Positions 18,383 through 26,686 of a stretch of DNA of 64,000 nucleotides are shown here, one piece after another. Numbering within the stretch: position 1 is the first letter of the stretch; every line of letters starts with the position of its first letter. A program made the translations under genes and the position numbers. The notes beneath the pieces were generated by a model, which saw only the letters and a list, made by a program, of their open reading frames with translations, did no database searches and was not told the DNA's origin. The stretch is from Calothrix sp. PCC 7716 (GTDB taxonomy: Bacteria; Cyanobacteriota; Cyanobacteriia; Cyanobacteriales; Nostocaceae), in assembly GCF_019977735.1 (NCBI RefSeq), contig NZ_AP025018.1:372001-436000 (forward strand). The letters are read 5' to 3'.

Positions 18383-19471
18383 GTGACTTATAGCAACTTA
18401 GAAAAAAAGCGCTGTTTGTTCTTTATCGCTTTAAATATCATGTTAAAGACAGCATCTCTTTGGAAGTGGCAATATTCACATTGGAATAAACCAATCGACG
18501 AGCGAATTCTTGGCTATACAGTTTTACTACCCGTTCCAGGTGATTTACCAGTTTTTCTCAAAATTGCTTTAGAAACTTGTTCAAATCAAAAACCAGATGG
18601 ATTATTTGAAACCCTTGTCATACCAGACCAACTTGTACCAGGTTTTTCTGAATTGCTCGAAGAAACGCGCGATAAGTACTATACATCAATTCGTTTAATT
18701 AATCCCAACCCTTTAGAGCAAATAATTTCCCGTTACCAAAATAATCCGCATAACAACCATTGGTTGCAACTTGTTCGTGGAGTCAGTGCAACTCAAACGA
18801 CACACGCACTTTTACATGATGCTGATTTATTTATCACCGAAGATGAATTCATGAAGATTCATTACGAAACTTGTAAATCAGAAAATTTAGCGTGTCTTGG
18901 TGTGAGTCCAGTATGGGATGCTTGGTATAAAGACAATGGACTGAATCATCTTACTGCAACCTGGGAAATGATGTTCGACGTAGACTGGGTAAGAAGTTTT
19001 CGACCTTGGGAACATCGTGGACATGACGGAGAAATACTAAGTCAAATTCATACATTTGATACAACTCTATATCCGCAATGTCAGACTAAACCAGAGTTGA
19101 TAAGGTATCACCAGCAAGAATGGGGATTTATTCACTTTAATTACGTGATTTGTACTTATCGGTGGTTTCAAAGAAGTAAAACACGATTTGAAGACGAATG
19201 CTTCCGAATTCTTTTAATTCGATTACTCATCGAAGCATTTGACAAATCTGGGTGGAAATATCAAGTCCCTTCTCTGGATGAATTAATCAAAGGTATAACA
19301 GACGAAACTAAAAGAGTCACCTACATTCGAGATAAAACAAGGCAAAATTACTCCGATTTTCGCACCAAACTACAAACCCTTATCGACAGTAATCTTTTAG
19401 ACGAAGAAAAAACTTGCATACTCAGTAAAGGCGCCACCAAATTTGATAAAGTATTTGGGTATAGCATGTAA
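18383..19471 (+). CDS. Conserved protein of polysaccharide locus, GT-A-like, function unknown
   Basis: A 362-residue soluble protein. YTVLLPVPGDLPVFLKIALETCSNQKPDG resembles the first strand-helix of GT2 enzymes, and ALLHDADLFI is a plausible metal-binding acidic motif (about residue 150). The rest, with WEHRGHDGEI and QQEWGFIHFN, is not recognised. It is likely a glycosyltransferase of a poorly described family, because it lies between the flippase and another transferase. The GTG start at 18383 is uncertain; ATG at 18440 (MLKTASLW) is an alternative without a clear ribosome-binding site. Confidence 0.55.
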   Translation: MTYSNLEKKRCLFFIALNIMLKTASLWKWQYSHWNKPIDERILGYTVLLPVPGDLPVFLKIALETCSNQKPDGLFETLVIPDQLVPGFSELLEETRDKYYTSIRLINPNPLEQIISRYQNNPHNNHWLQLVRGVSATQTTHALLHDADLFITEDEFMKIHYETCKSENLACLGVSPVWDAWYKDNGLNHLTATWEMMFDVDWVRSFRPWEHRGHDGEILSQIHTFDTTLYPQCQTKPELIRYHQQEWGFIHFNYVICTYRWFQRSKTRFEDECFRILLIRLLIEAFDKSGWKYQVPSLDELIKGITDETKRVTYIRDKTRQNYSDFRTKLQTLIDSNLLDEEKTCILSKGATKFDKVFGYSM

Positions 19472-19555
19472 CATTGATAGTAAGTTGGGTTACGTTCCTT
19501 CACCCAACATACATCAATATACTAATATCACTTTATAGCTATAAAAGGATGTACT

Positions 19556-20614
19556 GTGAAGTACCACATCGTCTTAAGTCGTGCATTTGACTTAGAGTCC
19601 ATAGCTCAAAATGCACAAGCAGGTAAATCTCCTTGTCACGTCATGTGGGAAGCAAGTCAAATTTTACAAGCTGAGATACATCAACCAGGCAAATACTTAC
19701 CTGTACAATCAGATACACTACGTGCATTGTTGATGGGTAACAAAGAACACTGGGCATTAGCGCGTACACTATCGCAGCAACTTACCGAAGATTCAGTAGT
19801 ATTTTGTACAGGTGAAGACATAGGTATACCATTAGCTAGTTTATGTGGCGCTAATAAAAAGCGTCCAAAAACAGCAGTATTTATTCATAATATTAATAGA
19901 TTACGTGGACGCTTGGCATTGAAACTATTCCAGGTGCAGGACAAAATAGACTTGTTCATGACTTACACCTGTGCAAGTGCAGAATTTTTGCGCGACTATT
20001 TAAACTTACCAGAAAGTAAAATTAAATTATTTTTAGAACAACCAACAGATATTACATTCTTCACACCAGGTAAAACATCTCCTACTAAAACACGTCCAAT
20101 AATAGCGAGTGCAGGGTTAGAACAGCGAGACTATCGTACCCTTGCTGCTGCGACTCAAGACTTATTAGATATAGAAGTCAAAATTTGTATAGCATCACCA
20201 AATGCCAAAGCAACAAAACGTGCATTCCCTTTATTGGCGCCAAAAAATATGTCGTGTCGTTATTACGATTGGCAAGAGCTAGTACAATTATATAGAGATG
20301 CCGACATTGTAGTAATACCCTTATTTGAAAATAACTATCAAGCTGGACTGAGTACGATGTATGAAGCCCTAGCATGTCGGCGCCCGGTTATAATTACAAA
20401 ATCTCCAGGAATAATAACAGAGCTAGAAAAAGCAGGTGCAATTAAAACTGTACCTCAAGGAGATGCACACTCATTACATGAATCTATAACCAAACTACTA
20501 CACAACCCAGAAAAAGCAGACAACCTAGCACAACGAGGATACGACTTAGTACTAAAACACTACAACCACAAAATATATATAGATAAATTTGTAGAACAAA
20601 TAAGTTCCCTGTAA
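19556..20614 (+). CDS. Glycosyltransferase family 4-like protein
   Basis: A 352-residue protein with a GTG start preceded by AAAGGATG. Donor-domain features: IIASAGLEQRDYRTLAAA, VKICIASPN, the loop YRDADIVVIPLFENNYQAGLSTMYEALACRRPVI with the GT4-type E near the end, and a C-terminal HNPEKADNLAQRGYDLV helix. The E-x7-E spacing is relaxed (the QAGLSTMYEAL form), as in hormogonium-polysaccharide-cluster transferases. It is the last gene of the polysaccharide locus and is followed by a strong hairpin. Confidence 0.78.
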   Translation: MKYHIVLSRAFDLESIAQNAQAGKSPCHVMWEASQILQAEIHQPGKYLPVQSDTLRALLMGNKEHWALARTLSQQLTEDSVVFCTGEDIGIPLASLCGANKKRPKTAVFIHNINRLRGRLALKLFQVQDKIDLFMTYTCASAEFLRDYLNLPESKIKLFLEQPTDITFFTPGKTSPTKTRPIIASAGLEQRDYRTLAAATQDLLDIEVKICIASPNAKATKRAFPLLAPKNMSCRYYDWQELVQLYRDADIVVIPLFENNYQAGLSTMYEALACRRPVIITKSPGIITELEKAGAIKTVPQGDAHSLHESITKLLHNPEKADNLAQRGYDLVLKHYNHKIYIDKFVEQISSL

Positions 20615-20627
20615 AAACCATATCCCC

Positions 20628-20654
20628 AAAATGTGAACCAATGGTTCACATTTT
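20628..20654 (+). terminator. Hairpin AAAATGTGAACC/GGTTCACATTTT
   Basis: A 12-bp perfect stem with a three-base loop and a T-run on the 3' arm, 14 bases after the transferase stop, so it is well placed as an intrinsic terminator of the polysaccharide operon. Nearly the same palindrome recurs at 22332-22352. Confidence 0.7.
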
Positions 20655-20839
20655 AGTTAGGGCACCAAAGAAAATGTAAGTACATACTAGTTAAATAAAG
20701 TACTTGCTATGAAAATAAAATTTCGTATTTAACTCAATATAAACACGTAAATTGGATTATTAATGTTATTAAAAATACCTAATTTTTGGTTGTGTGGCGC
20801 CGCGTGACTTATTTTTCGTTTGTTGTAGGGAGTATAGAG

Positions 20840-20977
20840 TTATGAATCTACATCATCGCAATTACGCTGTTGTTCAGTAGGTTCTTCAGTTATTTCCTTA
20901 AAATCTTCAGAAAAAGCACTTTTTAACACGTTACGTTCTAAAAGTTTTGCTAACTCCTTACCTGACATGGAGTTCAT
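20840..20977 (-). pseudogene. HicA toxin remnant
   Basis: A 45-residue frame whose ATG overlaps the hicB stop (ATGA). It begins MNSMSGKELAKLLERN, the typical start of HicA mRNA interferases, but then runs into unrelated acidic sequence. It lacks the following beta strands and the GSHH segment with the catalytic histidine. The toxin has therefore been deleted from about residue 16 onward, leaving an antitoxin without a working partner. Whether the short peptide is made is unknown. Confidence 0.6.
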
Positions 20978-21177
20978 ACAGCAATTTCCATAACTTTAGA
21001 TTTATTTGTTATTTGTTCTGAGTCAATATTAACTGATAAACACACCTCAATAGCCTCATATAAATTCTCAAGTAACTCTTCAAACGTATCCCCTTGAGTT
21101 GCACAACCGGGGATAGCTGGAACTTCTGCCCAATATCCACCTTCTTCAGCTTCGTGAACTATGACTTGAAGTTTCAT
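20974..21177 (-). CDS. hicB: HicB-family antitoxin
   Basis: A 67-residue protein with the HicB/UPF0150 fold signature KLQVIVHEAEEGGYWAEVPAIPGCATQGDT followed by EELLENLYEAIEVCL. HicB proteins neutralise the HicA RNase and often repress their own operon. The gene precedes the hicA remnant with a four-base overlap (hicB-hicA order). It has no separate C-terminal DNA-binding domain, as in the short HicB class. With the toxin truncated, it may be a leftover or may act against HicA proteins elsewhere. Confidence 0.82.
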   Translation of the reverse strand: MKLQVIVHEAEEGGYWAEVPAIPGCATQGDTFEELLENLYEAIEVCLSVNIDSEQITNKSKVMEIAV

Positions 21178-21347
21178 TTTGGTATTACTTATTTCAATTG
21201 AGAGCGCGTGCCTCTTCTATTTTAACTTAAAAATACTTTATTTATGATTTTCAAGGTTGAAGGCTAAAACAAGGTGATTATAGTTGGGTTCCGTTCCTCC
21301 AACATACAGGTTAATATTGAGTATAGTTGAAGTAAAGTTACATAATA

Positions 21348-21755
21348 ATGTTAAATATGTTTGCTTGGACAAGTCTTGTTACATCTCTTACGCTTCTGGT
21401 TTATTTAGTGTTAACGATAAATGTTGGTAGAGCTAGAGCTAAATATAAAGTACCAGTACCGCAGATGAGTGGAGATGCAAATTTCGAGCGAGTATTGCGT
21501 GTACAGCAAAATACTTTAGAGCAATTAATTTTCTTTTTACCAAGTTTATGGTTGTTTTCTTTTTATGTTAGCCCTTTATGGGGAGCTATTATCGGCGCCG
21601 TTTGGCTGGTTGGCCGTATAGTTTACGCTTGGGGATACTACCAAGCAGCAGAAAAACGAACGCTTGGTTTTGGTATAAGCTCTCTTTCGGGTATGGTTTT
21701 ACTTGTTGGCGCCATTATTGGTATAGTTACGAAACTTGTTTCTGGTGGAGTATAG
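21348..21755 (+). CDS. MAPEG family membrane protein
   Basis: A 135-residue protein with four predicted membrane helices. The MAPEG signature is visible: FERVLRVQQNTLEQLIFFLPSLW in the first loop and helix 2, and VGRIVYAWGYYQAAEKRTLGF before helix 4. Family members are glutathione transferases or peroxidases acting on lipid or small electrophiles. ATG at 21348 is used; a second ATG lies nine bases downstream. Its 3' end overlaps by 29 bases with the convergent DUF2085 gene. Confidence 0.85.
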   Translation: MLNMFAWTSLVTSLTLLVYLVLTINVGRARAKYKVPVPQMSGDANFERVLRVQQNTLEQLIFFLPSLWLFSFYVSPLWGAIIGAVWLVGRIVYAWGYYQAAEKRTLGFGISSLSGMVLLVGAIIGIVTKLVSGGV

Positions 21756-22230
21756 GCATAGTGAATAAACCCCATGCTAATCCAGTAATGAAACCAAACG
21801 GTGTAACAATAAAATTATTAAAGTTCCACCATCCCAACACCTGCACAGCTAACTCAAAAGGATAAGCCATCATTAAAATAGCAGCAATCGCGGCACCGTT
21901 CCAACCGTACTGACTCAACCAGTAAAAACCTTTACCACCTGTAACCGCAAATAAAACGCGCGTTACGAGTAAGCCTGTAACAGTACCATAACACCGCATG
22001 CACACAGCCATGATAAATGGTGGCGCCATCATTACTCCCATATCAGGCTGTGGACACACATAATGTCCCATAAAATAAATAATATCGGCAATTATCGGCA
22101 ACATTGGTAAACCAGACGCAGCAAGGAAAGGAGCAACCACTGGACCAACTACCATCCCTGAAAGCAAAAAGTCTCCAATAAAACTTACCGCTTTTGTACG
22201 TGACTGTTTTTCTAAAATGGCGCCTTGCAT
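21727..22230 (-). CDS. DUF2085 family membrane protein
   Basis: A 167-residue hydrophobic protein with about four helices. It has the DUF2085 pattern: GHYVCPQPDMG and then FIMAVCMRCYGTVTGLL, whose conserved histidine and cysteines (H..C..P and C.RC.G) suggest metal binding. The function is unknown in the literature I know. It converges on and overlaps the MAPEG gene by 29 bases, so transcripts could interfere. There is no operon partner. Confidence 0.75.
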   Translation of the reverse strand: MQGAILEKQSRTKAVSFIGDFLLSGMVVGPVVAPFLAASGLPMLPIIADIIYFMGHYVCPQPDMGVMMAPPFIMAVCMRCYGTVTGLLVTRVLFAVTGGKGFYWLSQYGWNGAAIAAILMMAYPFELAVQVLGWWNFNNFIVTPFGFITGLAWGLFTMPILHQKQVS

Positions 22231-22331
22231 AGCTTGTTTGTAATAATTTGAGTTGATTGTAAAGATATTGTAATATTTAATGAATTAATAATTAATAATA
22301 CATAAGTATTGTTTAAAAATCTAATTACAAA

Positions 22332-22352
22332 ATGTGAACCATTGGTTCACAT
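22332..22352. repeat. Palindrome ATGTGAACC-ATT-GGTTCACAT
   Basis: A 9-bp perfect stem with a three-base loop, the same core as the hairpin at 20628-20654. Together they bracket the hicB/MAPEG/DUF2085 block. Either is compatible with a terminator or a protein-binding site. Confidence 0.7.
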
Positions 22353-22472
22353 ATCCAATATATTACAAATTGTTTCACAGTTTATCCCACTACCTGTAAT
22401 AATCAGCGAAGGGGCGATTTTCTGGGGTTTAGACAGCAGAAGTGACAAAATTAAGCAATAATAATATACCTG

Positions 22473-23051
22473 ATGTATTTGTGCGTTGGAAGACAAATCC
22501 AACTTAAAAGCGGAAAGAGCTGGTCAAGAAATATACTACAAATAACTGAAATACAGCCAGGTGAATTCATAAAAGCAGAAAACCTGCCAGGAGGGTTAAC
22601 AATAAAAGTCCAAATGCCCTTTACACAGTATGGTATAAGTTGGCGCCTTTACAATCCTCTAGCTGGGTATAAAGTCGGAGATGCTTGGGAAGCCATTAAG
22701 AATCTTAATGATTGGAGTGAATTTAATGATGCTCGACAGACTCTCAATTATCGCTACCACAACTCATTCAAGAACCCGCTAAACAAAGAATGGCATCATA
22801 TACATGAGCGAAGCGCAGGAGGAGCAAACTCTGTTGAGAATTTAGCAGTCACCGATACTATAAACAACCAAAACTTCAATCAATGGTTCGCTAAACCGCA
22901 AATTGGTACTTTAGGAGTATCTGTAAGGCTTTTTCTCAAAAAAGCATCAGCACAGGAGCATCGTGAATGGGGGTACAAAGCAATTCAAGCACATGGACTA
23001 AAATTGATTAAAAGAGACCTCGGTCGAGGTTTATTCCAAGAAATAGTTTAA
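22473..23051 (+). CDS. HNH-type nuclease-like protein, possible toxin domain
   Basis: A 192-residue protein. The centre (about residues 105-140) reads NKEWHHIHERSAGGANSVENLAVTDT, an HNH-like finger with the double-His WHHI start and the N of SVENL. This form is common in the C-terminal nuclease domains of polymorphic toxins. There is no signal peptide or N-terminal delivery domain, so it is either a stand-alone effector or a cut-off toxin cassette. It is followed 17 bases later by a 270-residue protein that could be its immunity partner. The nuclease fold is inferred from the motif only. Confidence 0.6.
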   Translation: MYLCVGRQIQLKSGKSWSRNILQITEIQPGEFIKAENLPGGLTIKVQMPFTQYGISWRLYNPLAGYKVGDAWEAIKNLNDWSEFNDARQTLNYRYHNSFKNPLNKEWHHIHERSAGGANSVENLAVTDTINNQNFNQWFAKPQIGTLGVSVRLFLKKASAQEHREWGYKAIQAHGLKLIKRDLGRGLFQEIV

Positions 23052-23067
23052 GGGTATTAAATTTAAC

Positions 23068-23880
23068 ATGAAAGTAATTCATTATCTTGAGCTTAAACTT
23101 TACAATTATCATGGAGAGATTACTCCTGGATATGAAGAATTTATCAGTAAGTACGCTCCTTATCGGCACGGTTCTAGCACAAGTTATATTTTTTCAGACT
23201 CTCAACAGTTAGCAGAAGCAATATCCATGTTGACAAAACAGGGATTGCCTGTGGAGCATTTTTACAGATTTGAACTTGCGACAAACGAGTTGGAAACTTA
23301 TCCAGCACTGTATTTAGGTGTATATTGCATTTTTGAAGTATTTGGCATTGAGTCAGGCAAAGAAAAAGTAAATGCTAATATTTTGAATGATTATCAGATG
23401 GTGCAAGATTATGAAAGTGAAAGGATTGTAGTATCTACAAAAATTAAAAAAATATTAGATGGCATGACCAAAAGATTAAGTTGGGAATCAATAGAAACAA
23501 CGAATGGCGAAGAGTGTTTTATTATGGAAGTACAGGAAATTCTTCCAGAACCGATTGTTGTACCGTTTCCGGTTAGTGTCGAACCGGAAGACCCAGTACT
23601 TACTTTTGCGGTGCGAAGTGATGGACGTTCAGCAATTACTGAGACTAACATTGCCAAATTAAGAGAAGTTGGTATAGCTTTAAGTCTAGATGTAAAAACT
23701 CCATTGATGGTACTACCGTGGCAGCGTCGTCTTCTTGCATCTGGTAAAGTTATCAAAGCTTTGCAAATGGCAGGTATGAAAAATATTCTAGAACTTACCG
23801 AACCTCTGCTTTTAGAGTCACACCTATTAATTGCAGGAATTAATCAATCAACAGAATATCAAACCATCACAAGTGTATAA
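23068..23880 (+). CDS. Unknown protein, possible immunity partner of the HNH protein
   Basis: A 270-residue soluble protein with no motif that I recognise. It is acidic overall in the first 180 residues. The last 90 residues (TETNIAKLREVGIALSLD, LASGKVIKALQMAGMKNILELTEPLL) look like a separate helical domain. It is translated 17 bases after the HNH-like gene on the same strand, and the pair is isolated from other genes by repeat-rich spacers. Immunity proteins to toxin cassettes are often placed this way, so this role is proposed, not shown. Confidence 0.45.
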   Translation: MKVIHYLELKLYNYHGEITPGYEEFISKYAPYRHGSSTSYIFSDSQQLAEAISMLTKQGLPVEHFYRFELATNELETYPALYLGVYCIFEVFGIESGKEKVNANILNDYQMVQDYESERIVVSTKIKKILDGMTKRLSWESIETTNGEECFIMEVQEILPEPIVVPFPVSVEPEDPVLTFAVRSDGRSAITETNIAKLREVGIALSLDVKTPLMVLPWQRRLLASGKVIKALQMAGMKNILELTEPLLLESHLLIAGINQSTEYQTITSV

Positions 23881-24286
23881 TGCGACCAAAGCCAATTTAA
23901 TTGAACAGTAGTTAAATTATATACTTTTTGCAAAAATAAAAAGGCGGGTTTTGCTCAATATAAACACTTAAAATAGCTTTTGCATGTGATTATTAATACT
24001 TGCTTACAAATTTTTTTCTATATATTTGCTTGCTAGCTACATTGTAGGGCATCGGCGCCTTTGTGACGAGAGTAGTACGCCTCACTTTGACCCTCTTAAC
24101 TCTTGCCTCTGTGGACTCTGTGTCTCTGTGGTAAAAAAATATACAGACAAAATTAATGACATAGACCAGTAGTTGGGTTCCGTTCCTCCAACGGCACTCG
24201 CTTCAACCAGGGGAACCCCGGCAACGCGGTGCCTCCCCAACCTACAATTTTAAGGGCAGGCAGGATGCCTACCCCACAAGATTATA
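23881..24286. other. Intergenic repeat-rich region, 406 bp
   Basis: No gene was seen. From 24098 it holds three dispersed repeat types found elsewhere in the window: the ACTCTGTGTCTCTGTGGT type (24117-24134, reverse of the ACCACAGAG repeats), GTTGGGTTCCGTTCCTCCAAC (24173-24193, also at 21283) and GGCAGGCAGGATGCC...CCACAAG (24253-24280). One GGCGCC lies at 24055. Confidence 0.7.
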
Positions 24287-26398
24287 TTACCTTGCTTTAG
24301 TTACATAGGGGCTGGTTAGTTTATCGAGTTGCTGTATTAGCAAGCTTAGGAACAAACCTACGTCTGTGACTACACCAACAGACTCTACGGAACCTCTATC
24401 ACTAAGTTTGGTTACGACTGCGGGGTTAATATCGACGCAAACCATTTTGACTCCCGCAGGTGTCATGTTACCCACACCTATAGAGTGCAACATTGAAGAA
24501 AGCATCAAAATCATTTCGGCGCCGCGAATATGTTCTGTATACTCGACTTGTGCTTTAACCAAATCCATTTGAGTATCAGGAAGGGGGCCATCATCACGAA
24601 TGGAACCAGCAAGTACGAAAGGTACGTTATTTTTAACGCACTCGTACATGATTCCACCTTTAATAATTCCGGCTTCTACGGCTTTAGCAATGCTACCATG
24701 ACGACGAATTGTATTTATAGCTTTAAGGTGGTGGCGATGTCCTCCTCTTACAGAAACACCGCGTTTCATATCAACACCTAATGATGTTCCCATCATTGAC
24801 TGTTCAATATCATGAACCGCAATAGCATTACCACCTAGCAATGCTTGTACATAACCTTCACGAATTAAACGCGACAAATGTTCACCACCACCCGTATGAA
24901 TTACCACGGGTCCTGCGGTGACAACTACCTTACCACCGGCATCACGAATTTTACGTAATTCCCAAGCGACCTGTTCTACAACTAATTCTACACGACGTTC
25001 GCTAGAAACACCTGCGGACATAAAGCTGAATTCTTCGGCATTACGTTTCTCGCGCGATTCGGTTTTACGAATAGTGCGGATACCTAAAACATCAACAACA
25101 ACTTCTTCACCTACTTCTAAATCGCGTAACAATTTACACTTGGCAACAGTACCTTGAGGTGTTCGTGTAATTGCAATGGCGCCATCCATACGTTGGTTTT
25201 GCACCTGTATCCACTCACCACTAATACGCACTTCAGTTGGGTATATAGTAGTGACATAGAAATCATCAGGCGCCACACCGTTTTTCTCAACAGGCTCAAG
25301 TTTAGCATCGCGTTCATCTTGGGGTAAATCTACAGCACCCAAATCAATTAAGTGCGAAAGAATACTTTCCATGACTTCGTGCGATGGTGCAGAAACTTTA
25401 ACTTCTGCTGCCGAAGTACTTTGACGCTGTTCGCCCAAGTTAAAGTTTAATACCTGGAAGCTACCGCCGCTATCAATAATTAAATCGAGTGCGCGGTTAA
25501 TTAAACCTGAATCAAGTAAATGTCCTTCAAGTTTGAGTATACGACTTTCAACGTACACACTTGCATGAACTTCATCGCGTACAGGTTCAGTAGTGCGTAG
25601 AGTTAAACATTTTGCGGCGCCACCTGCCTTAAGAAATTCAGTTAATGGAGTTTCGAGTATTTGAAAACCAACTTCAGATAGTCGTGCTTTTAAGCTATCA
25701 GAAGCTTTATTCATTACGACAATATGGTCAATGTTAACTGCATTACAAGCAAAGTTAACTGCATCAGCTTCTTCGAGGACAATGCGTTTTTCTGCTGCTA
25801 CACGCATTTCAATCAGACGGTTTGAATATGAATCAAAGGCGCCGGGATAATAAAGTAAATACCCGTTAGCTAAAGGACAAAAACAGGTATCAAGATGATA
25901 AAATCTATCATCAATAAGGCGTAAAGACAACACCTCAATATCAAGCCACTTTGCTAAATAAGGGTGTGAGTCTAATTCTGAACGAAAACCATACCCAGCC
26001 CAAAGCCAACGTCCTTCTCGGTCTAGAAGTGCATCGCCGGCACCTTCAAAAGGTAAATCTTTGGGAAGTTCGTAGACAGTATAACCGTTTTGTTCAAACC
26101 AAGCTTTAAAAAATGGTTCTTCACCCTGCCGTTCTTTGTGTAAAAAGCGACTTAAAACAACATTATTACCTAGTACTAAGCCAGCATTGGCGGTAAACAC
26201 CATATCAGGCACACCTTTTTCAGGCGCCACCAAATCTACAATTGCGTGTTCCTTGAGTATATGGTGTAACCCCTGCCACTGTTCAACAGCCTTATCGCGC
26301 GAAGACTTATGGATATTTCCCTCCATCCAAGGGTTAATCACATAGTCCACATCATAGTGGTCAGGAGCGCACATCAAAAACTTAATTCGAGGAGTCAT
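24287..26398 (-). CDS. agrE: Bifunctional arginine dihydrolase / ornithine cyclodeaminase (AgrE/ArgZ)
   Basis: A 703-residue two-domain enzyme. The N-terminal domain (about 1-280) is a guanidine-group hydrolase giving ornithine, CO2 and two ammonia from arginine. The residues expected for ArgZ are in register: Asn71 in VFTANAG, His168 in DRFYHLD and nucleophile Cys264 in GAAKCLTL. The C-terminal LOR/SDH-type domain (about 285-700) is the part that in AgrE turns ornithine into proline, with the nucleotide-binding segment GGKVVVTAGPVVIHTGGG. Together they break down arginine released from cyanophycin, the cyanobacterial nitrogen store. Length matches the Nostoc/Anabaena enzyme. Confidence 0.95.
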   Translation of the reverse strand: MTPRIKFLMCAPDHYDVDYVINPWMEGNIHKSSRDKAVEQWQGLHHILKEHAIVDLVAPEKGVPDMVFTANAGLVLGNNVVLSRFLHKERQGEEPFFKAWFEQNGYTVYELPKDLPFEGAGDALLDREGRWLWAGYGFRSELDSHPYLAKWLDIEVLSLRLIDDRFYHLDTCFCPLANGYLLYYPGAFDSYSNRLIEMRVAAEKRIVLEEADAVNFACNAVNIDHIVVMNKASDSLKARLSEVGFQILETPLTEFLKAGGAAKCLTLRTTEPVRDEVHASVYVESRILKLEGHLLDSGLINRALDLIIDSGGSFQVLNFNLGEQRQSTSAAEVKVSAPSHEVMESILSHLIDLGAVDLPQDERDAKLEPVEKNGVAPDDFYVTTIYPTEVRISGEWIQVQNQRMDGAIAITRTPQGTVAKCKLLRDLEVGEEVVVDVLGIRTIRKTESREKRNAEEFSFMSAGVSSERRVELVVEQVAWELRKIRDAGGKVVVTAGPVVIHTGGGEHLSRLIREGYVQALLGGNAIAVHDIEQSMMGTSLGVDMKRGVSVRGGHRHHLKAINTIRRHGSIAKAVEAGIIKGGIMYECVKNNVPFVLAGSIRDDGPLPDTQMDLVKAQVEYTEHIRGAEMILMLSSMLHSIGVGNMTPAGVKMVCVDINPAVVTKLSDRGSVESVGVVTDVGLFLSLLIQQLDKLTSPYVTKAR

Positions 26399-26686
26399 AA
26401 AAATTACCAGCGTTTAGATGCCTAGAGCCTGTATTATATAGACCTGCAAACGCTATCGTACCTGAAATAGCAAAAAACGTCTGCTTTTTAATTTTGATTA
26501 AATAGGTTGGCATAAGTAATATACATAGGACAGGCAGGATGCCTGTTCCACAAGAAAGAAACTACTACATCTAATTGGGTGAAATCTGGTATGCTCACTA
26601 ATTAGGGCAAGTATTATTATAGGAAGTATAGAGATATAGCAACGCTTCTGCTACAGGCTTGAATAGAACTCAATATAAGAATAATT
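26399..26686. other. Intergenic region between divergent genes, with one dispersed repeat
   Basis: A 288-bp divergent spacer that must carry the promoters of agrE and the radical SAM gene. A GGACAGGCAGGATGCC...CCACAAG repeat is at about 26527-26554. No regulator site was recognised. Confidence 0.55.

Noticed and set aside
24366-26345. Several plus-strand frames of 68-83 codons inside agrE
   Set aside because: They are antisense shadows of a well-conserved enzyme gene.
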